Below, piece after piece: positions 1 through 11,386 of a stretch of 64,000 nucleotides of DNA. The position numbers and the translations under genes were made by a program. The notes below the pieces were generated by a model that was given only the letters and a program-made list of their open reading frames with translations, was not told the DNA's origin and searched no databases. The DNA is from Pestalotiopsis fici W106-1 (Eukaryota > Ascomycota > Sordariomycetes > Amphisphaeriales > Sporocadaceae). Each line of letters opens with the position of its first letter. Position 1 is the stretch's first letter. The stretch covers positions 5,151,924-5,215,923 of the forward strand of contig NW_006917092.1 of assembly GCF_000516985.1 (NCBI RefSeq), written 5' to 3'.

Positions 1-3000
1 AGCTGCAATTGTCCAACCAAAGCGGCCGCGCCCGCCACGTCTGCTGGGTCTGGGTCAGCACTGGCATTGGGCAGCATCATGAAATCCCGTTTTTGAGCAC
101 CGGACCTGACTCTATCTCTCTTATCCAGAGCTTCTAAGTGGCACTTTTAACCACCCTCCCAAAAAAAATAACGGTGCTCGATTCATGCGATTCATGCAAA
201 TTGCGACCCGACAAATCCCATGGCTCCTTATCTCTAGGCTCGGGGGGTTGCGCGCCATGGACGACATCGTCGGGGTTGGGCCAATCACCATAAAGGGCCC
301 GGCGCCGAGCCGATACCGAACTAAAGATTTCCCACATGTGCGCCGGCGAGAGGGTTCGTGTATTGCTTTGCCCGCTGCGGAATACTGGTCAGTCAGTCAA
401 ATCGGTCAAATCAGTCCTGGCTTTTCTTCGGCGAGTCCCTTGTTTGTCCGTTTCATGATATGCGCGCTTCTGCGGCTAATGGTCACTTGGTGTTGTGTAT
501 GGTATGATATGATGTGTTTTGACTAACGGCATCAACTGACTGACTTTCCTCGTTGATCGAGATTATACCTGCTTGTATATGCAAGCATATTGTGTTGCGT
601 CTCTGTAGCTTCAACAACAAACATCTCGTGGACACAAACTGTTGACCGATCAGCAAACTCATACATAATTGTCGATCTGGCTGTCGTGCTTTTTTTCCCG
701 AATGAACTGTGTGTGCCAGTAGGTCGGAGCCGCTATTTACCAGCGCTATACTAGATAATCTTGGCTCTACCAGACACTAACATGTGAGACTAGAAGCGAT
801 GATCTGGGGATGAGAAGCCTCGTTTGAGGCTGATCTGCACTCCGCATACTAATCACATGGTTCTACCATTGCCGGACAGCATCGAATGTTCACAGTCAGT
901 CCCATTTATCCCTCCAAAACATAACATGTGTGGAGATTCTTTCAATAGTTATCCAAGCATTCCGCCCATCAAGTCGCATGATAGTCTCCGTCTCGCATTT
1001 GCTACTGCCGCCTGCTGCTCTCTATTGCTCTGCTACTCGCTCCGTGCATGAGAGCACGGTTCGCCTTGTTTCCCGCCCCTCCTCGAGACGCGGCGTCTTT
1101 TTTGGGTCAGCCTTTTTTTTTTTTCTGCAAGTGGCATATCCCCAAGCAACAAACCTGCTTCTACGCAGTCCAGCCGCATGGTTCTAGGGGCACATCTGGT
1201 AGTGATTATCTTGGGCGACAGAAAAACAATACTAATTCCGTGCCTATTGCTAGTCTACAAGCCTAAATCAAAACAGATGACCATGGATTTGCCCGCCTCT
1301 TATCATGTTACGCTTCTGCGCTCTGGTTTACCTGCGTCGTCCGACGGCATCTTGATTTTCCTTGTCCCAGCTCCCCGTGCTGTCTCCAACTACGTTACCT
1401 CCTTGTCTCATAATTTTCAAGTGATAGTGTTGTAGATCTATGCGATCCCGCTCTTTGCGCCTCTCAAGTCAAGATCGGCAGCGGAGACAAAGGAAAAATA
1501 AAAATAAAAACCAACTCACGGTGTAAGTAGCGGTAGCCTAGACGCTATCCACGTACACCATTTACCATTAGTATTCCCGACAGGCGGTCTCCTCTTTCTG
1601 CGGGGGGGCTGTGAATAGACGACTCTGGATACGGGCAAACGGCTTCTTGGGGCGGGACCCCCCTCGAAAACAACCCCTCTACGATCCTATGTACATACCT
1701 TAAGCGGTAAACCGGGGATCCAGAAAGGTACGTACACCATTGGAAGCCCGTCGTGCGACGCAAGGGGAATGACTGCCAAGGGTCAACTTCTTGGAAGAAC
1801 TGGAGCGTCCCCCCCTCGTCTTCTTGACGGGGGGGCCAAGCCATGGGCCAAGATGGGGGTAAAGTACTTCGTAAAGGAGAGGGCAGAGGGAATCATCAAC
1901 CCCGCGCCGTGGGAGGTCCGCCACCCGAACTAGACCCCCCCGTCCGAGAATCCCGAGGATGGTCCAGAAGGCAGGCCCTCCTGGGGGGGGTCCTTTATCC
2001 GGCCGAGCCGAATATCCCGCGGGACAGCTTGCTGATAGGGAGAATGTCGGACTGTATGCTCTCTCCCCCTTCTGGTAATGCTTGCATCTCACGATAGTTT
2101 CTGTAGTATGACGATAGATCTGGGGTTTGTGTTCCCTGTGCGATCCGTTCCTTATCCCACACCCCGGGAAAATGACGAAATCCCCATGCTCGCTCACAAA
2201 GAACTCTGCCGTGTGTTGTATTTACCCCAGGTTTGACAATGACCTCATCGGCTGGCCGGTTGACGAATAAGTGCTCAATACTCACCCTAAGCCATATTCG
2301 CGGGATCCTCTTCACGTAAGTTGTAGCTTGAATATAGGTACAGGATCTTGACACACAAGCCAACAAAGACGTCAGATATAGGGCGGTGAGCGTGATGGTC
2401 TTGACGTGACTTATTTCGAGGCCCTTTTCCCCTTGAAGCCGTTGCGTGCTATCCAATATCAAGGGTCCTAAGGGTCTCGGTCTGTACTCTTTGACTCGTC
2501 CGAATATAGACTAGAAGCATGCACCCGTAGATTGACTGCATAACCTAGTGACTATGGCTCTGCGACTACACGATCGTGGGACGGAGCACCCTGAGGGAAA
2601 CCCTCGTGGACAATCAATTGGGTAATAGATGCTACCTTTGCAGAAAGCTTGTTGGAAGAGGTTAAGGACTCTCTCGTAGAGTTGAGGTCCATCAGTAGGA
2701 CTTTGACTATGTGTCGTACAGAAAGTCAGAGATGCCGTCATATAGACGTGCGATTGCTCACTTTCCCCGCCGTTGTGAGAGCTGACGGAAAGTTGTGGCT
2801 TGCAGCTCACACACACACACACACATTATGCCCGGCACACCGGATCTCGCGTTGACTTCTAGCCGCGTTTGCGGTTTTGGAGTTTGCGATACTTGAAAGT
2901 GATGGCATTTGAGGAAACGCATGCTCGATATTGCTGCAAAAGCACGTGTGATTGCGTGATGGCTTGGTCTTGGCAATGTCGTGCTTGAAGCTCGGCCACC

Positions 3001-3199
3001 GATTCCTTCATGTCTATGGCTACGATGCTTGGCTTTGGACATGAGAAGACGTAATCGACCTCATTACTTGAGAATTATTTCATCATCATTTCAAACTTCT
3101 ACTCGGGATTCTACATGCTGGTTGCCTGCAAGCAATGCCATCGCCAGTGAGACTATGTCCTCACTTACAAGCTTGCAAGAGTGTAGATCCATCATATCT
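1..3199. other. gene-free left flank
   Basis: I see no supportable gene here. Open frames are short, overlap on both strands and show no family motif. Between about 1540 and 2060 there is a patch rich in G and C runs (runs of six to eight G or C near 1605, 1812, 1938 and 1986) that opens a 165-codon minus-strand frame with no recognisable domain. It could be a transposon or LTR remnant, but no terminal repeats or coding motifs support that. Confidence 0.5.
2808..2825. repeat. (CA)9 microsatellite
   Basis: Perfect CA dinucleotide run of 18 nt, read directly. It lies in non-coding sequence. Confidence 0.95.
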
Positions 3200-6100
3200 G
3201 TCCTACCATACTCTACACCCAGTTGAGAGAGATGTCAAACACGTCAAAGCGTTGCCTGAGCTATGGTATAGTGTTGGAATTTCGACGACCTGTTGATATT
3301 TTCCGCTCGGTATTTCCACGCACACATGTACACGTCGATACATGGCACATGCTCTGAACTTGTGTAAGACTCGTAGGTGCTATGACGGAGACCAATAACC
3401 CGGTATAGAAGTAAGCAGTCTTGGGAATCAGTCCACCAAGAGTTGTGTGTCAAATATTGCTCACAGCTCGACCTCCTGGTAGGCAAAATGTCATAATATG
3501 CTTGTACAATAGCATCATGGCCGAGAACGCTTGGCCGATAAGATCTCATGGTCGTCACCGCTGGGCGGGCTGCTAATGGTAATTTATTCCATTTGAATCT
3601 GTGTCTTCGCATTGCCGCAGCAAAAGTCAATGGCAGGGTCGCCAGATAGTTCTGCGGCATGTGGGTGGCTCAAATAAAGCTTGCAACCTCGTCCTTGAGC
3701 CAGCCTTACGTTCACAATTCTGGAGACTTCAACGGCTTTATGCTGACTTCCATCTTTGGAGTTATATTCTATATTCAAATCAGCCATATTGCTTCAAAAG
3801 TAATTGTCAACTCAAGTCTGTTTCGTGTTTCGCGCCGCGCTATCAAGGACAGTCCGCTCACCCGCAGACATGGTAATGCGCAAGCTTCGTCATTCGAACA
3901 CTGGAGACAGATGAGCTTTTAAACACTATAGACCGTGCTCAACTACAAACCCTGCTGGAAGTGCCTACAGCTCGTTTAACTGCACAGTTCTCGGAAAACC
4001 CCGCAGTCGAATCTCTGGACAAAGATCTAATTTGCAAGTGTTATAATATAGGTACATTGGGCAGGCTGGAAATGGGATATTCTCACCTATAACTTGGTGC
4101 TGGCAATACGTTTTATTATAGTGGCCACTTTGTATCCATATGTAGGGCAGCCTATTCCAAAATGGTTATTTTGAATTGCTATAACTCATTGCCTTCTATA
4201 TATACTGTTGTTCCAAAAGCTGGTATTGATTTTATTGCAGCCTTGTGCATCGGGTAAGTGTAATAGATCTGGTTCGCCTTGCTATAATAGCTGCACGATA
4301 TTGTGCTGCTCCATAGCGATTCGCAAGTGATATCAGGTTTTATCCACTGGCTGTGGAATCACCGCATTGATTGGCGACTCACGGCTCTTGGCTATATAAT
4401 CTTCATTTTGTCCGTGGCCACAGACCCTGCAGCTCATCAGGCATATAGACTGCCAAGTTGTGGTTCAGAATCCAACAAAATACGTCGCGATAATGTTTTC
4501 ATTTTAAGAGGCGGTAAATTGTACAAGTCATACGATGAAGTGAAATCAATTTGGGATATTGATGACAATGAAAAGCGGGACATCTTGGTCAGATAATGCC
4601 ATCGAAGTCGACTGCTTTGCAGGAAACTATACCCTTTCGGGAGTATACAGCACTCTTGACTTTCATAAATTGTGATCATGGCTCATAAATTTCAATCATT
4701 CGAAGTCGCCAAACAGGGCATTTTCGTCAATGCCACAATTGCAGACAAAGGTTGACTATCACCGATATTCATGATTCATTTCATCGCTGGGAACTTGGAG
4801 ATCGGAATCTTCGGACCGTCGCGTAGATATAGGAACGAGAAAGAGATACATGACGGTGCTGGCGCGGTTGACTTGGATAATTGGCGGTGTGAATAATTTG
4901 GTACGGTGACTGGTCTTGTATCACCTCGTATTCGAATATACAACGCAACAGTCAGTAACGGCCATCTGGTTTAGAATCTTCTCGAGGATTCAGGGGGCCT
5001 GCATTGGGGGGCGAACCCCGGAGGATGGAGACTTGCTTTGTTGGATGCTGACCGTCTTGCCCCCGAGGGAAAAGTTCTTGCGTGTGAGCAAGAAATCCAC
5101 ATCGATCTAGCGAACTTTGGATTCCACTCGGCAATCTCACTCTGCCGGAAAGTATGAATATAGGGAATGGATAGCAGAGAATTCTAAGCTTGGCAACATA
5201 GCTACTCGATAGCTAGTGCTTTTACTATCCATGGAACATATAACATTCCCTTGCGGCCCAATCCCAAGGCAGCATTCGCAATTATAGCATTGCTTTCGAT
5301 GGCGAGCTTTTCGATTTTCGGGAAGATTCAGTTACAAACAATCTTTAGAACAATGGACATACAGACATGGAACACATGAACGCTGTGATGTCAAGACATC
5401 TCTTGATCCTGGACCCAATACATACGGATGAACGGCACCCAAATTACTCGGCAGGCGCTCTTGGCCAGCTTCATCAATACACGACAGATATTGAAGTACA
5501 ATGGTACTGGATCATCCGTGGGTACAAACCACATGGGCAGATTCTGGGTCTTGTGCGAAAGTCCACCCTTTCTGATCTGGCAGAAACATCGAAGCAGACA
5601 GTCATATCCGTGACGTAGGAATTTGTAGGCAAAGACCACATTACATTTGGGGTAGATTGAGATTGCAGGTATGATGACAGCAGAAATGAATAATTTAAAG
5701 ACTCATCTTGTTTAGGAAGTAACGAGCCTTGGTAACAACAGCTTCTATATCAGGCAGCAAGTATCTACCAGTACACACATGTATCTGTACTTGCCGTTAG
5801 CAAGTCCCTACATTGGATTTGTGTTTCTAGAAGATCTAGGATCAAGGTTGGTCAACAATGACTCAAAAAGTTGCGCGGCGATCGCTAAAATCGTGGGTAT
5901 AGGTATCCATAGTCACCGCTCGTGGAGGTACCAATTCAATAGTTTTGACACGCCTTGGAAAGGCGCCGATACCGGCAATCGAAGAAATATTTGTCGCTTC
6001 AGTATTGTTGTTCTCTTACGGAGACTTTAATGATCCAATGGCGATCGGTATCCCTGGCAAAACTTTCTCGATCTGAGCAGGTTCAAGGTTTATTCGGACT

Positions 6101-6750
6101 TCAGCGAGAAAGTGATCGGCATGAAAATGGAGTTTTAAAAAATGCTCCATTTTCTCAAGCTCGGAATTTGGGAGTCACTCGGCCTAGGAACATGGGAATA
6201 TTTTCTTTTATCATTACAATTCCAATAACTTAGATGATGTCATTTTTGAATGCTGCTTGAATATATTTATTTAATGAATGTGAAGTATATTTGCACCCCT
6301 TTTGTCATACTCCCCAAGTTGAGCGAGGGCATTGACCAAAATTGAATTATTGAACAATCACAATGCTAGTCGATTACATACTCAAGCTCAAGAAAGCATT
6401 GGGAATAGTAAAATGGACTGATTAAGGGATGACAGAAGACAAAATTAGAAACTGAGAATAAATCTACGGAGAACCATGACGATGCATATAAAAATATATG
6501 ATATATGATCACAAGCTATCTTGGCAAGCTTAGGAAGCCACTATAGTTTGGGGCGCAACGTCCAAGGCTGTAATATAGATGTGGCTGTGCTCTAGCATTA
6601 GCTACATCATCGCTGGCGCGGTGCTAGCAAGCGAGTTCCCGTACAAGGGTCAATTAAAAAAAGTTCCCCAACGCGACTCACAGCTAGTGCGCGACCCGCA
6701 GCCGCAAGCAGCTCATCGACACATTACCAAAGTGATTTTACACGGCACGC
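3200..6750. other. AT-rich block, probably decayed sequence
   Basis: By eye this stretch is clearly richer in A and T than its neighbours (for example 6240-6300 and 6480-6560), with many TATA-type words and frequent stops in all frames. No intact gene is present. The look fits repeat-induced point mutation or long neutral decay; I did not compute composition or RIP indices. Confidence 0.5.
4300..4690 (+). pseudogene. probable remnant of a DUF3176-type membrane protein gene
   Basis: The frame from 4303 encodes a stretch close to the DUF3176 family pattern: a Trp/Leu-rich segment, then ALGxxxxxLSxAxDPxxxQ (from about 4384). After a frame change near 4595, another frame reads DNAIEVDCFAGNYTLSGVYSTL, which resembles the family's CPTGNCT...YSTLGFC motif with key Cys and Pro residues replaced. 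Stops follow in every frame. A Cys to Tyr change (TGC to TAC) is a transition of the kind RIP makes. The family assignment rests on memory of the motif, not on a search. What is seen is a broken, AT-rich coding relic. Confidence 0.35.
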
Positions 6751-6841
6751 GATCGTTTTACTGATCTTATTGACGAGACAAAATACCTTCGCTACCCATG
6801 ACGAGCTTTTAGATACCTGTGAAGCATCGACAGGCTTTGCG

Positions 6842-8376
6842 ATGGCGGCCGAAGGGGACGAACAGCGCATGGAGCTGGACCAGCAGGAAGAAAAGAACGA
6901 GCCACCAACCAGTAGCAGCAGCAGCAGCTCGGACGCTTCCGACAATGAGGACACGGAAGAAGCACCACAGGTCGAATGGCTTGCGACGAGCCGATCCAAG
7001 CGTTCGACGGCCGGAAACCGCATGAAGTCCATGCTGGCTGCGGAGGAGCCTGACGACGAACTCGAACTACTCTTTGCCGAAGATGCAGACGATGCCGGTT
7101 TCGAGGATGTCGACGAGGCTGATTCGGATGCGCAGATGGACTCGTCGTCCGACGATGAAGATGCACAGGCACAAGGCGACGAGGATGAGGGCGAAAAGGA
7201 ACTGGAGAAACAGGCTCGCGAACGAAAGCTGGCAGCGCGCAAGCGCAAGGCCCAGGAAGCGATTCCAGTAAAATTCAGAAAGAAGGTCAGAGTCGACCCA
7301 ACAGCCACGCCGGGCTCTTCCTCCACAGCCACGCCCGCGCCAAGGCCAAAGAAGAAGTCGGAGAGGGCGAGCTGGCTACCAACACCTGCGGACATGCCTA
7401 CAAGAGCTTCGAAGCGAGAGACCACCATGTTGAGCAAGGAGGCGCTGCATCAGCAAATGGTCGAAAGGGAGGCAAAGCGCCTGAAGCTTATGGAGGCTAT
7501 GGAGCGCAAGGCCAAGAGAATGGAAGCAATGAAGAAACCACCCATGACGCAAGCCGAGCGGCTGGCAGAGGCGGCCATTGTCGAGCAACGAAACTCGAAG
7601 AGTCTGAACCGCTGGGAAGAGGCCGAAAAGCAGCGCGAAGAAGAGCGCAAGGCAAAACTGGCAGCGCTCAACAATAGGCAACTCAGTGGTCCAGTGGTGA
7701 CTTTCTGGAGTGGCATGGGCGAATGGGTTGATGGCAAGCTCAAATACCTTGGAAAGACAGTCACAATTGAGGAAAAGGAGAAGCCTGTCAAAAAACGTCC
7801 CTCTACAGCTGGGACAAAGGCCTCAGATGAGTCTGGGAAAGGGGAAGAGAGTAAAAAGCAGGACTCCAACAAGAGCGAGCAATCCAAGGATCAGAGCGCA
7901 TCGACAGAGCAACCGCCTGCCACAGGATCATCTGCTCAAGGCGACAAGGAGAAATCAGACGACGCAATAAAAGATACGGGAGCTTCAACTCGCAAGGACT
8001 CGCTAGCAGCGGAAACTCCAAATGCGACGGTCGATCCACCTTCAGCGAAACAAGAGAATGCCCCAACAGAACCAATTGCTCCCCAGAGAACAGAGACTCA
8101 CCCTCATGACTCTAATCATCCAAAACCTGGCCCAGAAGTCTCCGGATCGACAAATTTGGAACCTGAGCCAACAGAAACCCTAATATCGCAGCCAGTAGCT
8201 CCTGAGCCAAAAGCCCCGGAGTCTACCATTGCTGATACTGATGAAAGCAAACCTTTGCAGGCACCACAAGCACCACAGACAACACAACCCTCTCAACCTC
8301 CTCAAGCATCTCAGCCTCCCCAAGCATTTCAACCGCCTGAAGCATCTCTACCACCACAAGCGCCACAGGCATCACA

Positions 8377-8407
<31 letters not shown>

Positions 8408-9774
8408 AGACCTCCTGAATTGGCGCCACCAAATCTCCAGGCTCCCAATCCAGCGCCTTACACCACGAGTATTTTTGCACCTCCAATGCAATCACCAGGC
8501 CCAGTCATGAAGCCTCCCGAGATGAAACCACTATCCAACAGCTTTCTGGCGCCTCCACCGGGTGTTACAAAGAGCGGCCTCTCCATGCCCATGGTCGGTT
8601 ATTCGCCCCCAGCTAGCCAGTCTTCAAATGTGCTGGCAGCACCAAATGCGGGTCAAAGGGCGTCGCCGCTGTCTATGCCGCAGACGAACGCTCGCCCACC
8701 TCCACCGGCGCCCGTATCCGCGCCGGCGCCGACGCCACCCCGAGTAGCACGACCTCCACACCCGGCACCACTACAGGCGCAACCGCAACCCCAACCGCAA
8801 CAGCGCCCACAGTCCAAGGCAGGAGGAGGTCCCAGTTCCAAAGGACAAACATCAGCACATTCATCAACTAAGCCCCCGGGAAGTCAGAAGGCATCTCACA
8901 ACAATGCTTCCAAGAAAGCAAAAGAACCGGCGGGTGTGCCCGATCTACCACCAACTCCTCGGCCACCACCTCCGCCAAATATGAAGGCAACTTGTAACTC
9001 TATCATCCTGCAAAACTTTGACGAAGATGCCATTGAGCAGAAAGGCGTACAGCAGCACATCCTGTTTGGCAAAGAAATGGCCAAACTCGCAAGTATGTGA
9101 TCCGGTGTTATACGTAAAGACGATTTGCAGATTTAGCTAACCATATCACAGAGCCAGCACCGCCGCCAAAGTGCATAGTTACAAACAAAACGGCGCGGTA
9201 CAAGGATCCCAAGACAGGTCTGCCATATTATGATTCGAGAGCCTACAAGGAAATCCAGAAGCTGCAAAGCGGCGACTACAAATGGAGTCGCTTGGTGGGT
9301 GCTTGGGTTGGTACTGCGTCATTTGCCGCCCAAGGAGTTCCGGCTCGGTTTCTTGATCCCGATGCTCCAGCACCGCCGAAACCATCACCACCGCCACCAG
9401 TCGTCAAGCAAGAGCCTGGTGTAGCAATTCAGGACCAACCTGCCTCGACACCAGCACCAACGGTAGAACCAACACCGACGACGGCAGCACCATCATCGGC
9501 AGCACTGACTCCAGTAAATAACGGGGCATTGCCAGCCACGCCTATTAATAATACTGTTCAAAGAGCTCAACCCGCATCTCATGCGCCACCGATCACCAAT
9601 GCGCCTACAAATCAAACCGCTGCACCAACCCCAATAGCAGCTCCGCCATCAACAGAAACAAAACCGGCAGAGATCCCCCCTTCTGTGGCAGCACCGACTG
9701 CTCCAAACGCATCTCCTCCAGCTTCACATGGCGCAGTCGCGACGGTGCCTGCTAATGCTGCACCTGTCGCCTAG
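6842..9774 (+). CDS. vps72: SWR1/INO80-type chromatin complex subunit Vps72/YL1 (Swc2)
   Basis: YL1 is the H2A.Z-binding subunit of the SWR1 remodeller, which exchanges H2A.Z/H2B into nucleosomes. Two exons are inferred, 6842-9092 and 9152-9774, with intron GTATGT...CACAG; about 957 residues. The N-terminal YL1 region shows RSKRSTAGNRMKSML followed by long Asp/Glu-rich tracts that would hold H2A.Z/H2B. The C-terminal YL1_C motif straddles the intron: NSIILQNFDED, then CIVTNKTARYKDPKTGLPYY and AYKEIQKL. Between them lies a very long Pro/Gln/Ala/Ser-rich linker (roughly residues 330-700) and the tail is Pro/Ala/Thr-rich, so the protein is longer than most YL1s. The frame is open to 6770, but the first ATG is at 6842. 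The symbol follows yeast usage. Confidence 0.9.
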
Positions 9775-10008
9775 CAGAATTGAGCGTAGACCTTCACACA
9801 GCTGCGCAGTGTACATTAATATGTAGTCATGATTATGAGGAACGTCTCATTGTATGAAAGTAGACAGCCCGGAATGAGGGCCAAGTCGTCAAGCAGAACG
9901 ACGCAACAAATACAAATGGTACCAGATCTTCTCTTTTGACGCCAGAAACTCCTGGGAATGCCCTATAAATACTCGAATATGTTATGAACCGCTTTCAACT
10001 TCTGCCAT

Positions 10009-10426
10009 CTACCTCTTCTTGGTCTTCTTTCGGTCGCTGTACTTGGGGAAGACAATCTTGGAAGGCTTCTTCCGCTTGGCAATGCGGTTCTTGGAGTTGC
10101 GAGTGTTGGATGAAGGCTTGTCGACATCCATAGTGGCTGCGCAAGGAGAATTAGCTACATATCCAAGTACGATCACTTGTGCATTGCTTGGTTTAACTGT
10201 CGAGATTTTTCTTACCATCGTCCTGATCAGCCTTGGCCTCTGCTTCGTCGTCCACAATCTTCATCTCGTTCTCGGCCTCGGGCTTCTCGGGCTTGGGCGC
10301 AGCAGCGACTTCCAAAAGTTTCGCCGACAGACGCTCCATGCGAGCCTGTTCCACCGGGCCAAAGACCTTGGCCTTGAGGCGCTGGTTGTTGGTCTTGACA
10401 GTGCTGGCACGCGAACTCTTGGCCAT
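10009..10426 (-). CDS. DUF2423 (LLP-like) small basic nuclear protein
   Basis: Two exons are inferred, 10216-10426 and 10009-10136, joined by a GTAAG...GCAG intron, giving about 112 residues. The start MAKSSRASTVKTNNQRLK and the segment FGPVEQARMERLSAKLLE match the DUF2423 pattern. The end (RIAKRKKPSKIVFPKYSDRK, then a KR-rich tail) is the usual basic C-terminus. Family members in yeast and animals are small nuclear or nucleolar proteins linked to ribosome biogenesis; that role is inferred by family. The gene converges on YL1 (234 bp between stops) and is divergent from the SUMO ligase. ATG at 10426 is the start that gives the canonical MAKS N-terminus. Confidence 0.8.
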
Positions 10427-11386
10427 TGCGACGTCTATTTGTTTATAATGTTGTTTTTGAGGGGGGTTTGGGTGTAGTTTGAAATCGCACCTGGATGTGT
10501 ACGGGCAGAAAGACAAAAGACGTGCAACTTTTTGGTGGGGCGTCTCCCATTAGCGGCCGTGATTCTGGGTGCTGCTCTGATACAGTGGAAAATGTAAAAA
10601 AAAAAAAAATTAAGGCAAGTCGTTATCGGATAAGCTATCCTAGGTCCCCTTGTCTTTGCCCAGAGTCCCAGACATGCACTTCCGTTACCCATGCCCAGCC
10701 ATGCCCCCTTCAATGGAATTGAGGGACCCAGCGCTAAACAAGTGAGGGACAAGGGCGACGGATCCCTTTAAAGTGTTCACTAAGACTGGCAGGCGGTGAA
10801 TATTGTCCGCCGCCCGACATGGTAGACAGCCTGCCCGGTCCTCCTACCTACCTGGACAGGGACGACGGCAAGGTCGTTGTTTCGTTTCAATCAGGCTCGA
10901 GCAGCATAAGATTTATTTAGTCTTCTTTCCATCATCGACTTGGCTTCATTATTTTGTATTCATTACCTTTTTATCACATCGACCCGTCGCCGACTATTAC
11001 CGAAAGTATCACAAGTATCTTGATACTGTCTGGATTACCTCCGTCATCGCCCATCTTAGCACTGCATACTTGGGATACCAGAAGCGAATCCTCTTACCTT
11101 TGTGATCGCGAGCAATTATTTGCTCAGCTGATCCGCTTATTAGAGACGACAATCTGCTAAGCTTGCACAGCCGACGGACGGCCATCTTCAAAACTCCTCG
11201 TGCCGTTCAGGTGTTGACCCTGCGCATAACTCTAAAGTCCTCCCGATTATCGAGCCTTCCTCATGCGGTTCCCAACATTGCAACCTGATTGCCTTGCCAG
11301 TCGGTAGCAGCCGCAGGCCTCGAGATCTCCAACAAGAAGGTCAAGGATCTTCCGCGCATTTCCTGGGGAAACTTTGACGACTAGCC
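10427..11386. promoter_or_regulatory. divergent intergenic promoter region
   Basis: 960 bp between the starts of the DUF2423 protein (minus) and the SUMO ligase (plus); both promoters must lie here. An A13 run sits near 10597-10609. No factor site could be assigned. Confidence 0.5.

Noticed and set aside
1700..2197. 165-codon minus-strand ORF in a G/C-run patch
   Set aside because: No domain or transposon motif; overlapping frames on both strands are open because the sequence is GC-rich.
8223..8510. His-rich plus-strand and Val-rich minus-strand ORFs
   Set aside because: Shadows of the Pro/Gln-rich YL1 linker repeats in other frames.
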